Source of the DNA: Candidatus Dojkabacteria bacterium
GTDB taxonomy: Bacteria > Patescibacteriota > Dojkabacteria > J137
Direction of reading: 5' to 3'
DNA length: 22,984 nucleotides
Assembly: GCA_020429545.1 (NCBI GenBank)
Contig: JAGQLF010000007.1
Location: 1 to 22,984 of the forward strand
Numbering within the stretch: the first letter of the stretch is position 1; each line of letters starts with the position of its first letter. This document shows, in pieces, positions 16,506 through 22,984 of the stretch. Under the pieces are notes generated by a model. The model was not told the origin of the DNA. It made no database searches and saw only the letters and a list, made by a program, of their open reading frames with translations. The translations under genes were made by a program, and so were the position numbers.

Positions 16506-17492
16506 ATGTTTAAGCTATATTCTAAATTAAAATTAGTAGTATTTTTGATTAGTCTTATTCTAGTTTTGTTAGTTTTTAAATCAGAAATAAAAGCTCAGAA
16601 TGTGAACGGCAGTGTTGCTGATGGTACAATTACTGTTTCACCAGCAATTTCTTATGTAAAAGCCAATGATGAATTTAAATTAATTATTGAAAATACAACA
16701 AACTCACCATTTCTTTATCAAATCACAGTTTCGAGCTTTAACCTTAATGTTGAAGAAAGAAGTGTCCAAAGAAAAGCCAACATTGAGGATTTTTCAAAGC
16801 TTTTTGAAATAGAAGATCAAAATTTAAATGGAGTAATTGACTCTGGTCAACAGAAAATAATTCCGGTAAAGTATACAGGTGTTCCTTCAGATCTTATCCC
16901 AGCGCTTATTATTTCCCAAGTCTCTGATAAGTCAAATAATGTGGGTATAAGTGCAGAATTTGCAAGCCTAGTTGTTGATACAACACTGGTGGGCGAAGAT
17001 AGAGGGTTAATCAAAGACGATTTGAGTATAAACCCATCAAGCACGCTTTTAGGTATAAATTTTTCCAATGATTATAAAATTGAATCTGAGTTTAAAAATG
17101 AGACAAACAAATTAGTAAAGATATCTGGAGAGATTACAGTTAAGGATGAAGATTCTTATCTTGCAAATTATGCAATGAGCCAATATTTACTTGAACCGTT
17201 ATTTCCTGGAGATTCAAAGAATTTTAAATACAATTTTTCTGACAATAGAAATTTTTTAGAGAGATTTGGCAATACCACTTTTACTCAAACATATATTGTA
17301 AATGGTGAGAGCTATATAATAGAGTATACAGTTTTTTCTGTACCTACTGAGCTTGCAGCCATTGTATTTGGAGTCTCTGTAATTACAATAGTATGGATTA
17401 GTTACAGAGCTAGAAAGAGGGATAAGTTAGAACAGTTAACAGGTAAAAAAACAGAGGAGGTTTTACAAGGTTCACAGATAGAGTCTAATTAA
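16506..17492 (+). CDS. Second membrane-anchored DUF916-like protein
   Basis: The 328-residue protein has a signal peptide of about 30 residues (ending EIKA), a DUF916-like domain at about 38-165 (GTITVSPAISYVKANDEFKL, then PVKYTGVPSDLIPALIISQ), a second beta domain at about 172-275 (LGINFSNDYKIESEFKNETN, LLEPLFPGDSKNF), a membrane segment at about 281-300 and a basic tail (RARKRDK). The architecture matches the protein at 13922-15190, although sequence similarity is low and the protein is shorter. An acidic loop DQNLNGVIDSGQ at about 104-115 interrupts the first domain and resembles a calcium loop. It starts 1 nt after the preceding stop, suggesting tight coupling. It ends 5 nt from the convergent broken gene with no strong terminator visible. 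Confidence 0.83.
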   Translation: MFKLYSKLKLVVFLISLILVLLVFKSEIKAQNVNGSVADGTITVSPAISYVKANDEFKLIIENTTNSPFLYQITVSSFNLNVEERSVQRKANIEDFSKLFEIEDQNLNGVIDSGQQKIIPVKYTGVPSDLIPALIISQVSDKSNNVGISAEFASLVVDTTLVGEDRGLIKDDLSINPSSTLLGINFSNDYKIESEFKNETNKLVKISGEITVKDEDSYLANYAMSQYLLEPLFPGDSKNFKYNFSDNRNFLERFGNTTFTQTYIVNGESYIIEYTVFSVPTELAAIVFGVSVITIVWISYRARKRDKLEQLTGKKTEEVLQGSQIESN

Positions 17493-17497
17493 TAGAT

Positions 17498-17929
17498 TTA
17501 TGGTCTATTTGACTCATCGCATATTGATAATATTTTCAGAATGAATTCACTTGCCTTTTCTAAATGATAATTAACTTCTAAACGATCATAAGGTTCCATA
17601 TAATCTCTATAGTAGTCAAAGTTATCTTGATATATACCTATTTCATTGCAGTAAAATTCATTGCTATTTAAATCAAGCCATAGTCCAAGATGTCAATCAA
17701 GATGATAAAATGGTGATTGATATGGAATATTATTATCAATTAATTTAGACTTACCGTCTCGTAACCCAGAAATATAAACTTGATAATCATCAGACTTTGT
17801 ATAAACCTTTTGTATACTTATGGTTAAAGAAATTTTCTCTAGAGTAAAATTTATAGAATATGTTTTATTAACTTTCTCTTTCTTAATGAGTTTGACTAGA
17901 TATTCATTTAGTAAATCTGAGTATTTCAT
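17498..17929 (-). pseudogene. Paralogue of the gene at 18403-18831, interrupted by in-frame TGA
   Basis: The ATG at 17929 opens 78 codons, then TGA at 17693-17695, after which the same frame continues for 64 codons to TAA at 17498-17500. Read through, the product would have 143 positions, almost equal to the 142 residues of the gene at 18403-18831. The two share matching blocks on both sides of the TGA: SKLIDNNIPY with SKFIDNSIPF before it, YCNEI with SCNEL and LEKASEFILKIL with LDKASEFVLLIL after it. The stop is thus internal to a family-length protein. A single substitution (for example Trp TGG or Leu TTA to TGA), sequencing error or recoding could explain it. The start overlaps the Nudix gene by 26 nt. 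The family has no recognised function. Confidence 0.75.
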
Positions 17930-18431
17930 CTTTATATTCTTTGAGAATATGAATTAGTCCATGAGTAAAATCATCTGGATTAGTTTCAATCTTTTTGTAA
18001 AGTTCATCAATATCAAACCATTCGGCCTTTTCAACCTCTTCTTCTTGAAGAGTAAAGTTTACTCCATTGTATTTAGCTATAAAAATTCCATTAAATCTAT
18101 TTATCTTTTTCCAACCAATCTCTCCAGCGGTGTAAAACTTATCAATTAGCTCAAGCTTAACGTTATCGATACCTAGTTCTTCTTTTAGTTCTCTGTAAGC
18201 TGCAGTTTCATAATCTTCACCTGCATCTACGTGTCCACCCGCAGACTGATCCCAAGTTTCTGGAAAAGTATCTTCATTTGCACTTCGCCATTGGAGTAGA
18301 ATCTGGTTTTTATCGTTAATTAATAAAACACGAATAAGTCTGTGTATTAGACCTTTTTCGTAGACGTTTGTATATCTATCTTCACCTATAACATTATCGT
18401 TCTCATCCACTACTGTGAGTTTTTGTTTCAT
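17904..18431 (-). CDS. Nudix hydrolase
   Basis: Nudix enzymes hydrolyse nucleoside diphosphates linked to another moiety. The 175-residue protein carries a complete Nudix box from Gly66 to Ile88 (GHVDAGE, seven residues, RELKEELGI), with the metal-binding glutamates E84 and E85. Features such as VDENDNVIGEDRY at the N-terminus, HRLIRVLLIND and FPETWDQSAGGH before the box resemble the YfcD/isopentenyl-diphosphate-isomerase-like branch, so the substrate may be a phosphorylated or diphosphate compound, but it cannot be named. It ends in TGA. It overlaps the upstream gene by 29 nt and the downstream broken gene by 26 nt, lying between two paralogues of an unknown family, so translational coupling is likely. 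Confidence 0.92.
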   Translation of the reverse strand: MKQKLTVVDENDNVIGEDRYTNVYEKGLIHRLIRVLLINDKNQILLQWRSANEDTFPETWDQSAGGHVDAGEDYETAAYRELKEELGIDNVKLELIDKFYTAGEIGWKKINRFNGIFIAKYNGVNFTLQEEEVEKAEWFDIDELYKKIETNPDDFTHGLIHILKEYKDEILRFTK

Positions 18432-18831
18432 AAGCTTTTAAAATTAATAAAACAAATTCTGATGCTTTATCAAGTAGATAATCAATTTTCTTTTGTTCTT
18501 CTTTATCTGAATTAACAAGAGTAGTAGATTCATTATCTTTTACAAGAATAAGCTCATTACAGCTAATATTATTCTCACTAACCCCTCCAAATAGTTGAAA
18601 GTGTAGGTATTCTAACTCAGTATCAAATGGAATACTATTATCAATAAATTTAGAGTGGCCTTCTTTAGTGAGTTTTATTATGTATTCACTATTAACTTTA
18701 TTAGAAAAGTTTCGTCTTAGCAAAATATTTAAAATTAAATTATCTAAAATAATATCTAAATGAGGTATATCTTGTTCAGAATTTTGAATAAAATCTAACA
18801 AATAAGTATGTAGTTTTTTAGTGTAGTCCAT
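18403..18831 (-). CDS. Unknown protein, intact paralogue of the broken gene at 17498-17929
   Basis: A 142-residue acidic, soluble protein with no signal peptide or membrane segment and no motif I recognise. Pattern of alternating beta and helical stretches is consistent with a compact domain ending in a helix (LLDKASEFVLLILKAYE). It is clearly related to the interrupted gene two positions downstream, which conserves the IDNSIP segment, the CNEL segment and the terminal helix. It ends in TGA, begins 1 nt after the stop of the upstream gene and overlaps the Nudix start by 29 nt. A function with the Nudix enzyme is suggested only by arrangement. Confidence 0.8.
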   Translation of the reverse strand: MDYTKKLHTYLLDFIQNSEQDIPHLDIILDNLILNILLRRNFSNKVNSEYIIKLTKEGHSKFIDNSIPFDTELEYLHFQLFGGVSENNISCNELILVKDNESTTLVNSDKEEQKKIDYLLDKASEFVLLILKAYETKTHSSG

Positions 18832-18832
18832 C

Positions 18833-19276
18833 CTATTTTACTTTATTAGAGCCATATTTATCATTTAGGGTGTTCTTATGTAGAGTCTTTAACTTTTCTA
18901 ATAAAATATCAATCTCATTCAATATTCTTTGAGCCTTTTTTTTCATAATTTCATCGTGTAAAAATGCATAAATCTTTACATCACTATTTGCTCTATATAT
19001 AAATTTATTAAGCTCAGAAAGCCAAAAATCATCATCAGTCAATCTATATCCTGTAATCTCATATAATATATTATTGGGTGTACTAATTTGATACATATCT
19101 AACTTACTTCTAGTCATGTATTCTCTACTCTCTAATTTGTCAGTTTGCGCATAGCTCAAAGAATATTCAGCTAGTTGAAAGTTTGCCGCAAAAATATTCT
19201 CATATTCTCTTATGGGTCTTAAATATGAAATAGATTCAACTAATGGTCTGATATCTCTTTCTGTATAAATTTTCAT
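18833..19276 (-). CDS. Unknown soluble protein, first gene of the Nudix operon
   Basis: Starting at the ATG at 19276 gives 147 residues; a TTG at 19297 would add seven residues but overlaps the likely -10 element, so the ATG is preferred. The protein is mainly helical and charged, with many Tyr residues and a long basic amphipathic C-terminal helix (about 115-140, KKKAQRILNEIDILLEKLKTL in part). There is no signal peptide, membrane segment or recognised motif. It precedes the paralogue/Nudix genes with a 1-nt gap and is probably co-transcribed with them. Function unknown. Confidence 0.75.
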   Translation of the reverse strand: MKIYTERDIRPLVESISYLRPIREYENIFAANFQLAEYSLSYAQTDKLESREYMTRSKLDMYQISTPNNILYEITGYRLTDDDFWLSELNKFIYRANSDVKIYAFLHDEIMKKKAQRILNEIDILLEKLKTLHKNTLNDKYGSNKVK

Positions 19277-19285
19277 ATATTGTTT

Positions 19286-19315
19286 ATAATACAACAAGGT
19301 TTAAGGAAGAAGCAA
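19286..19315 (-). promoter_or_regulatory. Candidate promoter of the Nudix operon
   Basis: On the minus strand TTGCTT (19315-19310) and TATTAT (19291-19286) are 18 nt apart. The ATG at 19276 begins 9 nt after the -10 element, giving a predicted leader of only a few nucleotides. The -35 box overlaps the arm of the 11-bp inverted repeat at 19304-19314. Confidence 0.45.
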
Positions 19316-19408
19316 AATTGAGATTGCAAGTATCACCATCAGAATTCTGAGGTAAAGTTTAGAAAAGAAGGAGATTATCCATTCAATTCTAGATTCTGCT
19401 TCTTCCTA
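19304..19408. repeat. 105-bp element bounded by perfect 11-bp inverted repeats
   Basis: AGGAAGAAGCA at 19304-19314 is the exact reverse complement of TGCTTCTTCCT at 19398-19408. In the middle lies a 12-bp palindrome, TCAGAATTCTGA, at 19339-19350. No open frame fills the element. It could be a small structured RNA whose ends pair, a miniature mobile element or an operator pair. Either strand could be the transcribed one; no T-run follows the right arm. Confidence 0.45.
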
Positions 19409-19447
19409 CCTAATATATATGGAGTTATACTTAATTTGCGAAATTAG

Positions 19448-19699
19448 CTAGCTTTCGTCAGAACCAGTTATGGGTGCAGGTGAACTACCTTTACGTGTGT
19501 CAAGGAATGTGTTCCCATACTCATCACGATCATATACAACTTTATTGTCTTCAATGACAGTGTGTGAGTGTCCTCTCGTTTTCGTGTCATTATCATTGGG
19601 GTCAGTTCCACCTGAGCCTCTAAAGATGTCAACACGGTTGCCTTTCTTTTCAACATTCACTTCGTTAAAGTTATCAAGCTGCTTACCTTTTTTAGCCAC
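19448..19699 (-). CDS. Small hydrophilic protein, unknown function
   Basis: The gene starts with GTG at 19699 behind a near-perfect Shine-Dalgarno (AAAAGGAGG, 6 nt spacing) and encodes 83 residues ending in TAG. The product is highly polar and charged (Lys/Asp/Gly/Asn-rich, with KKGKQLDNFNEVNVEKKGN at the N-terminus and DPNDNDTKTRGHSH in the middle). It has no signal peptide, membrane segment or known motif and may be largely disordered. Overlapping frames exist on both strands, but the ribosome-binding site supports this one. It stands apart, with the EF-G terminator upstream and the inverted-repeat element downstream. Confidence 0.65.
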   Translation of the reverse strand: MAKKGKQLDNFNEVNVEKKGNRVDIFRGSGGTDPNDNDTKTRGHSHTVIEDNKVVYDRDEYGNTFLDTRKGSSPAPITGSDES

Positions 19700-19705
19700 A
19701 ATTGG

Positions 19706-19714
19706 CCTCCTTTT
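19706..19714 (-). promoter_or_regulatory. Strong Shine-Dalgarno of the 83-codon gene
   Basis: On the minus strand AAAAGGAGG ends 6 nt before the GTG at 19699. It is the only strong Shine-Dalgarno found before any gene start checked in this window and decides the GTG start. Confidence 0.7.
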
Positions 19715-19786
19715 AGACTTAGACTTTGTTTATTAAGTACAACTCCATTAGGTAATAGAATATACCTAGAAAATAAGTAAAAAACA

Positions 19787-19802
19787 TTGTATTGCAATAC
19801 AA
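19787..19802. other. Perfect 16-bp palindrome
   Basis: TTGTATTGCAATACAA equals its own reverse complement. It lies between the fusA terminator and the start of the 83-codon gene, about 90 nt upstream of that start, a plausible place for a dimeric regulator site. No regulator can be assigned. Confidence 0.4.
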
Positions 19803-19820
19803 ATTTTGTAAGAAAATGGC

Positions 19821-19848
19821 AAAAAATCCCGATTTCTCGGGATTTTTT
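19821..19848 (-). terminator. Strong bidirectional intrinsic terminator of fusA
   Basis: AAAAAATCCCGA (19821-19832) and TCGGGATTTTTT (19837-19848) form a perfect 12-bp stem with a 4-nt loop; the T/A flanks give a U-run on both strands. It lies 24 nt after the fusA stop and would end that transcript; it would also stop any plus-strand transcription. Confidence 0.92.
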
Positions 19849-19872
19849 ATTGTTTTTTAGTAGAAAATTAGA

Positions 19873-22026
19873 TTATTCTCCTGATTTTTCTCCAACAATA
19901 CTTGCTACAACTCCACCTGGAACTTCTGCGTAGTGACTAGGTTCCATTGTTGCTGCCGCTGTACCTGATGTTAAGTTTCTTAAATCAGAAGTCATTCCGA
20001 ATAGCTCCCCTAGAGGAGCTTCAGCATTTAGCTCATTTGTTTTTCCTCTAGGCATCATATTCTTAATAATTCCTCTTCTACTTGAAAGGTAACCAGTTAC
20101 TGACCCAACATGTTCTTCTGGAACATTAATGTTTACTTTCATAATTGGTTCTAGTAAAACAGGTTTTGCTTTCTTTAGTGCATTCTTGAATCCATAGAAT
20201 GCAGCTGTTCTAAATGTATCAGTATTAGAGTCAACTTCGTGATAAGAACCATCAACAATTTCTACCTCAACATCGACAACTGGAAAGCCTCCTAATGGTC
20301 CTGCAGTTGTAGATTCTTGGAATCCTTTGTCAATAGATGGAATATATTCTCTAGGAATTGATCCTCCTTTAATACTATCAACAAATTTATAACCTTCTCC
20401 TCTTTCTCTTGGTCTAACAATCATTGCAATATCTGCATATTGTCCTGCTCCTCCAGACTGCTTCTTTAAAAGCTCTCTGTGTTCTGCTTCTGCATTTATT
20501 GTTTCTCTATAAGCAACTTGAGGTTTACCTATATTTACATCTAGTCCATAATCATCTTTTAGAAGTCTTGTTTTTACTTCTAGATGAAGCTCACCCATTC
20601 CTGCGATAACAACTTGACCAGTTTCTTGATCAGTTTGAGCATGGAATGTTGGATCTTCAGAAGTAAGCTTTCCTAATGCTTCTCCAAGTTTTTCTTGATC
20701 TGATTTTGTTTTTGGTTCAATTGCAAATCTAACAACTGGTTCAGGGAAGTCAATACTTGCAAGTCTAATTGGATTTTTTTCATCTGAAAGTGTGTCTCCT
20801 GTTTTTGTATCTTTTAGTCCAACAACAGCTGCAATATCTCCAGCCTTAACTTCAGTTGCTTCTTCTCTTGAATTTGCATGCATCATAACGATTCTTCCAA
20901 TTCTCTCCTTTTTTCCATTAATACTGTTGTATACAAAACTTCCTGCTTGGATCTTTCCAGAATAAACTCTAAAGAATGCAAGATTTCCTACGTGTGGGTC
21001 AACTGCTAGTTTGAATACTAATGCACTCATTGGTTCATCAGCATGTAAATCTCTAGAGATTACTTCGCCTGATTTTGGATCCCAACCTGCAACTTTACCG
21101 TGGAATGTTTTCTCTTCTCCTGTTTGTTCATCTTCAATAACATAGTCCTTATCGTGAGGTGATGGTAAGTATCTACATACATCATCAAGCATTGCTTGAA
21201 CTCCTTTGTTCTTTAATGATGAACCAGGAAGTACAGGGAATAGCTTGTTTGCAAGAACTGCATTTCTGATTCCTGTTTGTAATTCTTCTGTTGAGATTTC
21301 TTCTCCGCCTAAGAATTTTTCTGCAATAGCATCATCAACATCAGCAACAGCTTCGATAAGCTTAGCTCGCCATTCTTCAGCTTTTGCTTTGTAATCATCT
21401 GTAATATCGTGTACATCAATAACTTTACCTTCATCATCATGATGAGTTCGCATTTTCATTTCCACAAGATCAATAATTCCATTGAACTCATTTTCAATAC
21501 CTACTGGTAGTGCAATAGGTACAGCTTTTTCAGAAAGATGCTCTGTAATACTTGTATATGATTTATAGAAATCTGCACCAATATTATCAAGCTTATTAAT
21601 ATAGCAAAGTCTAGGTACTTTGTATTTTTCTGCTTGGAACCAAACTTTTGATGATTGTGGCTCCACTCCCATTTTCCCATCAAATACCACAACAGCACCG
21701 TCAAGTACTCTTAGTGATCTTTCAACTTCTGCAGTAAAGTCAACGTGTCCAGGTGTATCAATAATATTAATTCTATACTTGTTACCATCTAATTCCCAAA
21801 AGGCAGTAGTTGCAGCAGATTGAATTGTAATTCCTCTCTCTTTCTCCTGTTGCATAAAATCCATTGTTGCTGCTCCTTCGTGAACTTCACCAGTCTTGTG
21901 TGTTTTTCCTGTGAAGAAAAGGATTCTCTCTGTTGTTGTTGTCTTACCTGCATCAACATGTGCAATAATTCCAAGGTTTCTGTAAAACTTTGTATCTTTT
22001 ACAGCTGCATAATCTGTACCTGCCAT
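19873..22026 (-). CDS. fusA: Translation elongation factor G
   Basis: EF-G is the GTPase that drives ribosomal translocation and, with RRF, ribosome recycling. The 717-residue protein has full family length. G motifs are G1 AHVDAGKTT (near residue 22), G2 with ERGITI, G3 DTPGHVDF, G4 NKLD (usually NKMD) and G5 GSSLKNKG. Domains III-V follow, including the RGEGYKFVDSIKGGSIPREYIPSIDKGF-type domain IV segment (about 555-590) and the C-terminal RRGIIKNM region of domain V. It is a single-gene unit with its own terminator, not adjacent to rpsL/rpsG/tuf. The 180-nt spacer upstream holds a weak hairpin (TTTCTC/GAGAAA at 22089-22108), and no Shine-Dalgarno at normal distance; a GGAG at about 27 nt upstream is too far. 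Confidence 0.98.
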   Translation of the reverse strand: MAGTDYAAVKDTKFYRNLGIIAHVDAGKTTTTERILFFTGKTHKTGEVHEGAATMDFMQQEKERGITIQSAATTAFWELDGNKYRINIIDTPGHVDFTAEVERSLRVLDGAVVVFDGKMGVEPQSSKVWFQAEKYKVPRLCYINKLDNIGADFYKSYTSITEHLSEKAVPIALPVGIENEFNGIIDLVEMKMRTHHDDEGKVIDVHDITDDYKAKAEEWRAKLIEAVADVDDAIAEKFLGGEEISTEELQTGIRNAVLANKLFPVLPGSSLKNKGVQAMLDDVCRYLPSPHDKDYVIEDEQTGEEKTFHGKVAGWDPKSGEVISRDLHADEPMSALVFKLAVDPHVGNLAFFRVYSGKIQAGSFVYNSINGKKERIGRIVMMHANSREEATEVKAGDIAAVVGLKDTKTGDTLSDEKNPIRLASIDFPEPVVRFAIEPKTKSDQEKLGEALGKLTSEDPTFHAQTDQETGQVVIAGMGELHLEVKTRLLKDDYGLDVNIGKPQVAYRETINAEAEHRELLKKQSGGAGQYADIAMIVRPRERGEGYKFVDSIKGGSIPREYIPSIDKGFQESTTAGPLGGFPVVDVEVEIVDGSYHEVDSNTDTFRTAAFYGFKNALKKAKPVLLEPIMKVNINVPEEHVGSVTGYLSSRRGIIKNMMPRGKTNELNAEAPLGELFGMTSDLRNLTSGTAAATMEPSHYAEVPGGVVASIVGEKSGE

Positions 22027-22207
22027 TTTTTATAAAATAATAATTAAATAAACTCCTATTTGCTCAGTGTATAGGAAAAATAGTTTAATTTCTCTTGAGC
22101 ATGAGAAAATGTTTAAATCGACGGGATAATATTACCAGAAAATGCCTTAAGCCACAAGCTGTAAACTAATATGGTGAATTTGATTGGAGTATTATATTAT
22201 TGTAAAA

Positions 22208-22954
22208 CTATTTGTATTCTCGATAATCAACAATAACAAAACGGCTATTTTTGAGAAGTGCCTGGTCACTATAGGACAACGTGGATCTTTTCCCATTTAT
22301 ATTGAAGTGTAAAAGTCTTTTGTCTTGAGATTCATATGCCATATCTTTTTCATATGTTAAACTATCCCATATTCTCTTTGTTAGATCATTTTCCCTTATA
22401 TCTTTCAAGGTAGATTGAAATACGATATCATCATTCATGTAAGATATGTTTGAAAAATATACTCGTAGATAGGCTCGATATAAGTCTTCATAGTCATCAC
22501 CATACGTATTTTTATCAAGTCTTGTTAACATTGGACTATCTTGTCTTAATATAACTTGAACTGTAGTTTTACCCATAATATAGTCTACTTCCTGAGGAGT
22601 AAAGTTAAAATATTCAATGAATGCATCTGATGATTCAATAAATCTCCATCTATCATCAAGAAGATAGGCTAGTTTTCCTGGCTTAATTAATTCATCGTAC
22701 GCTTCTTTTTTTGCTTCTTCAATTTCAAGAGCTGTTGCAGGTTGCGCAGTGATTCCAATCAGATAATTAATCTCTTGGCTGTTTAATTTTAGCGTATTAG
22801 CAATCTGTAATATTGTTTCTTTTGTAGGATTAACCTGCCCTGACTCAATTCGGCTTATACTACCAGGAGAAGCCTTGATTTCTGTTTCAAGCTGAAATTG
22901 ACTATGATTAGCTCTGCTACGAAAAAATTTGATTTTGGAACCTATATTGTTCAT
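22208..22954 (-). CDS. XRE-family regulator with MmyB-like ligand-binding domain
   Basis: The 248-residue protein has an N-terminal helix-turn-helix at about 6-62 (IKFFRSRANHSQFQLE, ASPGSISRIESGQVNPTKETI), typical of Cro/C1-type DNA-binding domains. Residues about 90-225 look like the PAS-like MmyB ligand-binding domain: LIKPGKLAYLLDDRWRFIESSDAF, then a long helical segment ending in YRAYLRVYF. Such proteins usually sense small molecules and act as transcriptional regulators, but ligand and targets cannot be read from the sequence. The C-terminal part (about 190-248) is beta-rich and ends in FVIVDYREYK. Its start is 30 nt from the window edge. It ends 182 nt before fusA starts and shares its direction. 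Confidence 0.88.
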   Translation of the reverse strand: MNNIGSKIKFFRSRANHSQFQLETEIKASPGSISRIESGQVNPTKETILQIANTLKLNSQEINYLIGITAQPATALEIEEAKKEAYDELIKPGKLAYLLDDRWRFIESSDAFIEYFNFTPQEVDYIMGKTTVQVILRQDSPMLTRLDKNTYGDDYEDLYRAYLRVYFSNISYMNDDIVFQSTLKDIRENDLTKRIWDSLTYEKDMAYESQDKRLLHFNINGKRSTLSYSDQALLKNSRFVIVDYREYK

Positions 22955-22984
22955 TTTATATTAAATTTTCTATACATTCGGATA

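Larger units (their letters stand above)
19409..19753. repeat. Imperfect inverted repeats flanking the 83-codon gene
   Basis: The left arm at 19409-19436 reads ACCTAAT, a 6-nt ATATAT insert, then GGAGTT-A-TACTTAAT. The reverse complement of 19731-19753 reads ACCTAAT directly followed by GGAGTT-G-TACTTAATA. Apart from the insert, 21 of 22 bases agree. The arms enclose the small gene at 19448-19699 with its ribosome-binding site. They may be terminal repeats of a small cassette or two copies of a regulatory site in opposite orientation. No clear target-site duplication is seen at the outer edges. Confidence 0.5.

Noticed and set aside
17498..17929. General recoding of TGA as Gly or Trp in this genome
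   Set aside because: The Nudix gene and its upstream neighbour end in TGA, and EF-G, PheT and other long genes contain no in-frame TGA, so the stop is not a sense codon genome-wide.
17498..19276. Toxin-antitoxin or phage-defence operon
   Set aside because: Small overlapping genes suggested this, but none has a nuclease, kinase, DNA-binding or other toxin/defence motif I can point to.
19304..19408. SRP (4.5S) RNA
   Set aside because: The arm AGGAAGAAGCA is vaguely like the conserved GGAAGGAAGCA loop region, but the rest of the SRP core is absent, and the word is a terminal stem rather than an apical loop.
19470..19736. Plus-strand frame over the 83-codon gene
   Set aside because: It has no ribosome-binding site and mirrors the minus-strand gene, which has a strong Shine-Dalgarno.
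1..22984. CRISPR array, tRNA or rRNA genes, transposase or integrase
   Set aside because: No spaced direct repeats, cloverleaf-like sequence, rRNA motif or transposase/integrase motif was seen in reading both strands.

Overview
The window is AT-rich bacterial DNA, tightly packed, with short spacers and many one-gene or few-gene transcription units on both strands. Long single-pass or secreted proteins of unknown function, tandem signal peptidases, a DUF2207 protein, dockerin/cohesin-like and WxL/DUF916-like surface proteins, a shortened PheT and a near absence of Shine-Dalgarno sequences together suggest an uncultured Patescibacteria (CPR) lineage. That placement is inference from gene content; no rRNA or ribosomal-protein marker is present. 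TGA is used as a stop (the Nudix gene and its upstream neighbour end in TGA) and long housekeeping genes have no in-frame TGA, so the standard bacterial code applies.

Layout. 1-68: 3' tail of a zinc-ribbon protein, possibly MscL. 227-2502: a promoter and two membrane-anchored extracytoplasmic proteins of unknown function. 2495-5115 (minus): recO-pheT, coupled by a 1-nt TAATG overlap; PheT lacks the N-terminal tRNA-binding OB domain. 5303-7152: membrane-anchored FKBP prolyl isomerase with its terminator, then two tandem type I signal peptidases. 7139-7507 (minus): small two-TM protein. 7556-9610: DUF2207 protein carrying a PEGA-like domain. 9730-17492: six co-directional envelope genes: a dockerin-bearing protein overlapping the gene of a cohesin/Ig/carboxypeptidase-regulatory-like membrane protein, then, behind their own promoter, two repeats of the pair 'secreted beta protein with a WxL-like C-terminus' plus 'membrane-anchored DUF916-like protein'. 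17498-19276 (minus): a compact accessory operon of an unknown gene, a paralogue pair flanking a Nudix hydrolase with overlapping ends, one paralogue broken by an in-frame TGA. 19304-19802: a small non-uniform region with inverted repeats around an 83-codon gene that has the only strong Shine-Dalgarno seen. 19873-22026 (minus): fusA with a strong terminator. 22208-22954 (minus): XRE regulator with a MmyB-like sensory domain.

How the genes fit together: the 5.3-17.5 kb stretch is mostly an export and cell-surface module. Signal peptidases and FKBP could mature or fold exported proteins, and the 9.7-17.5 kb cluster encodes exported proteins with paired anchoring or recognition modules. The most unusual candidate system is this alternating WxL-like/DUF916-like block joined to a cohesin-dockerin-like pair; its assembly into one surface complex is a hypothesis based on domain resemblance and gene order only.
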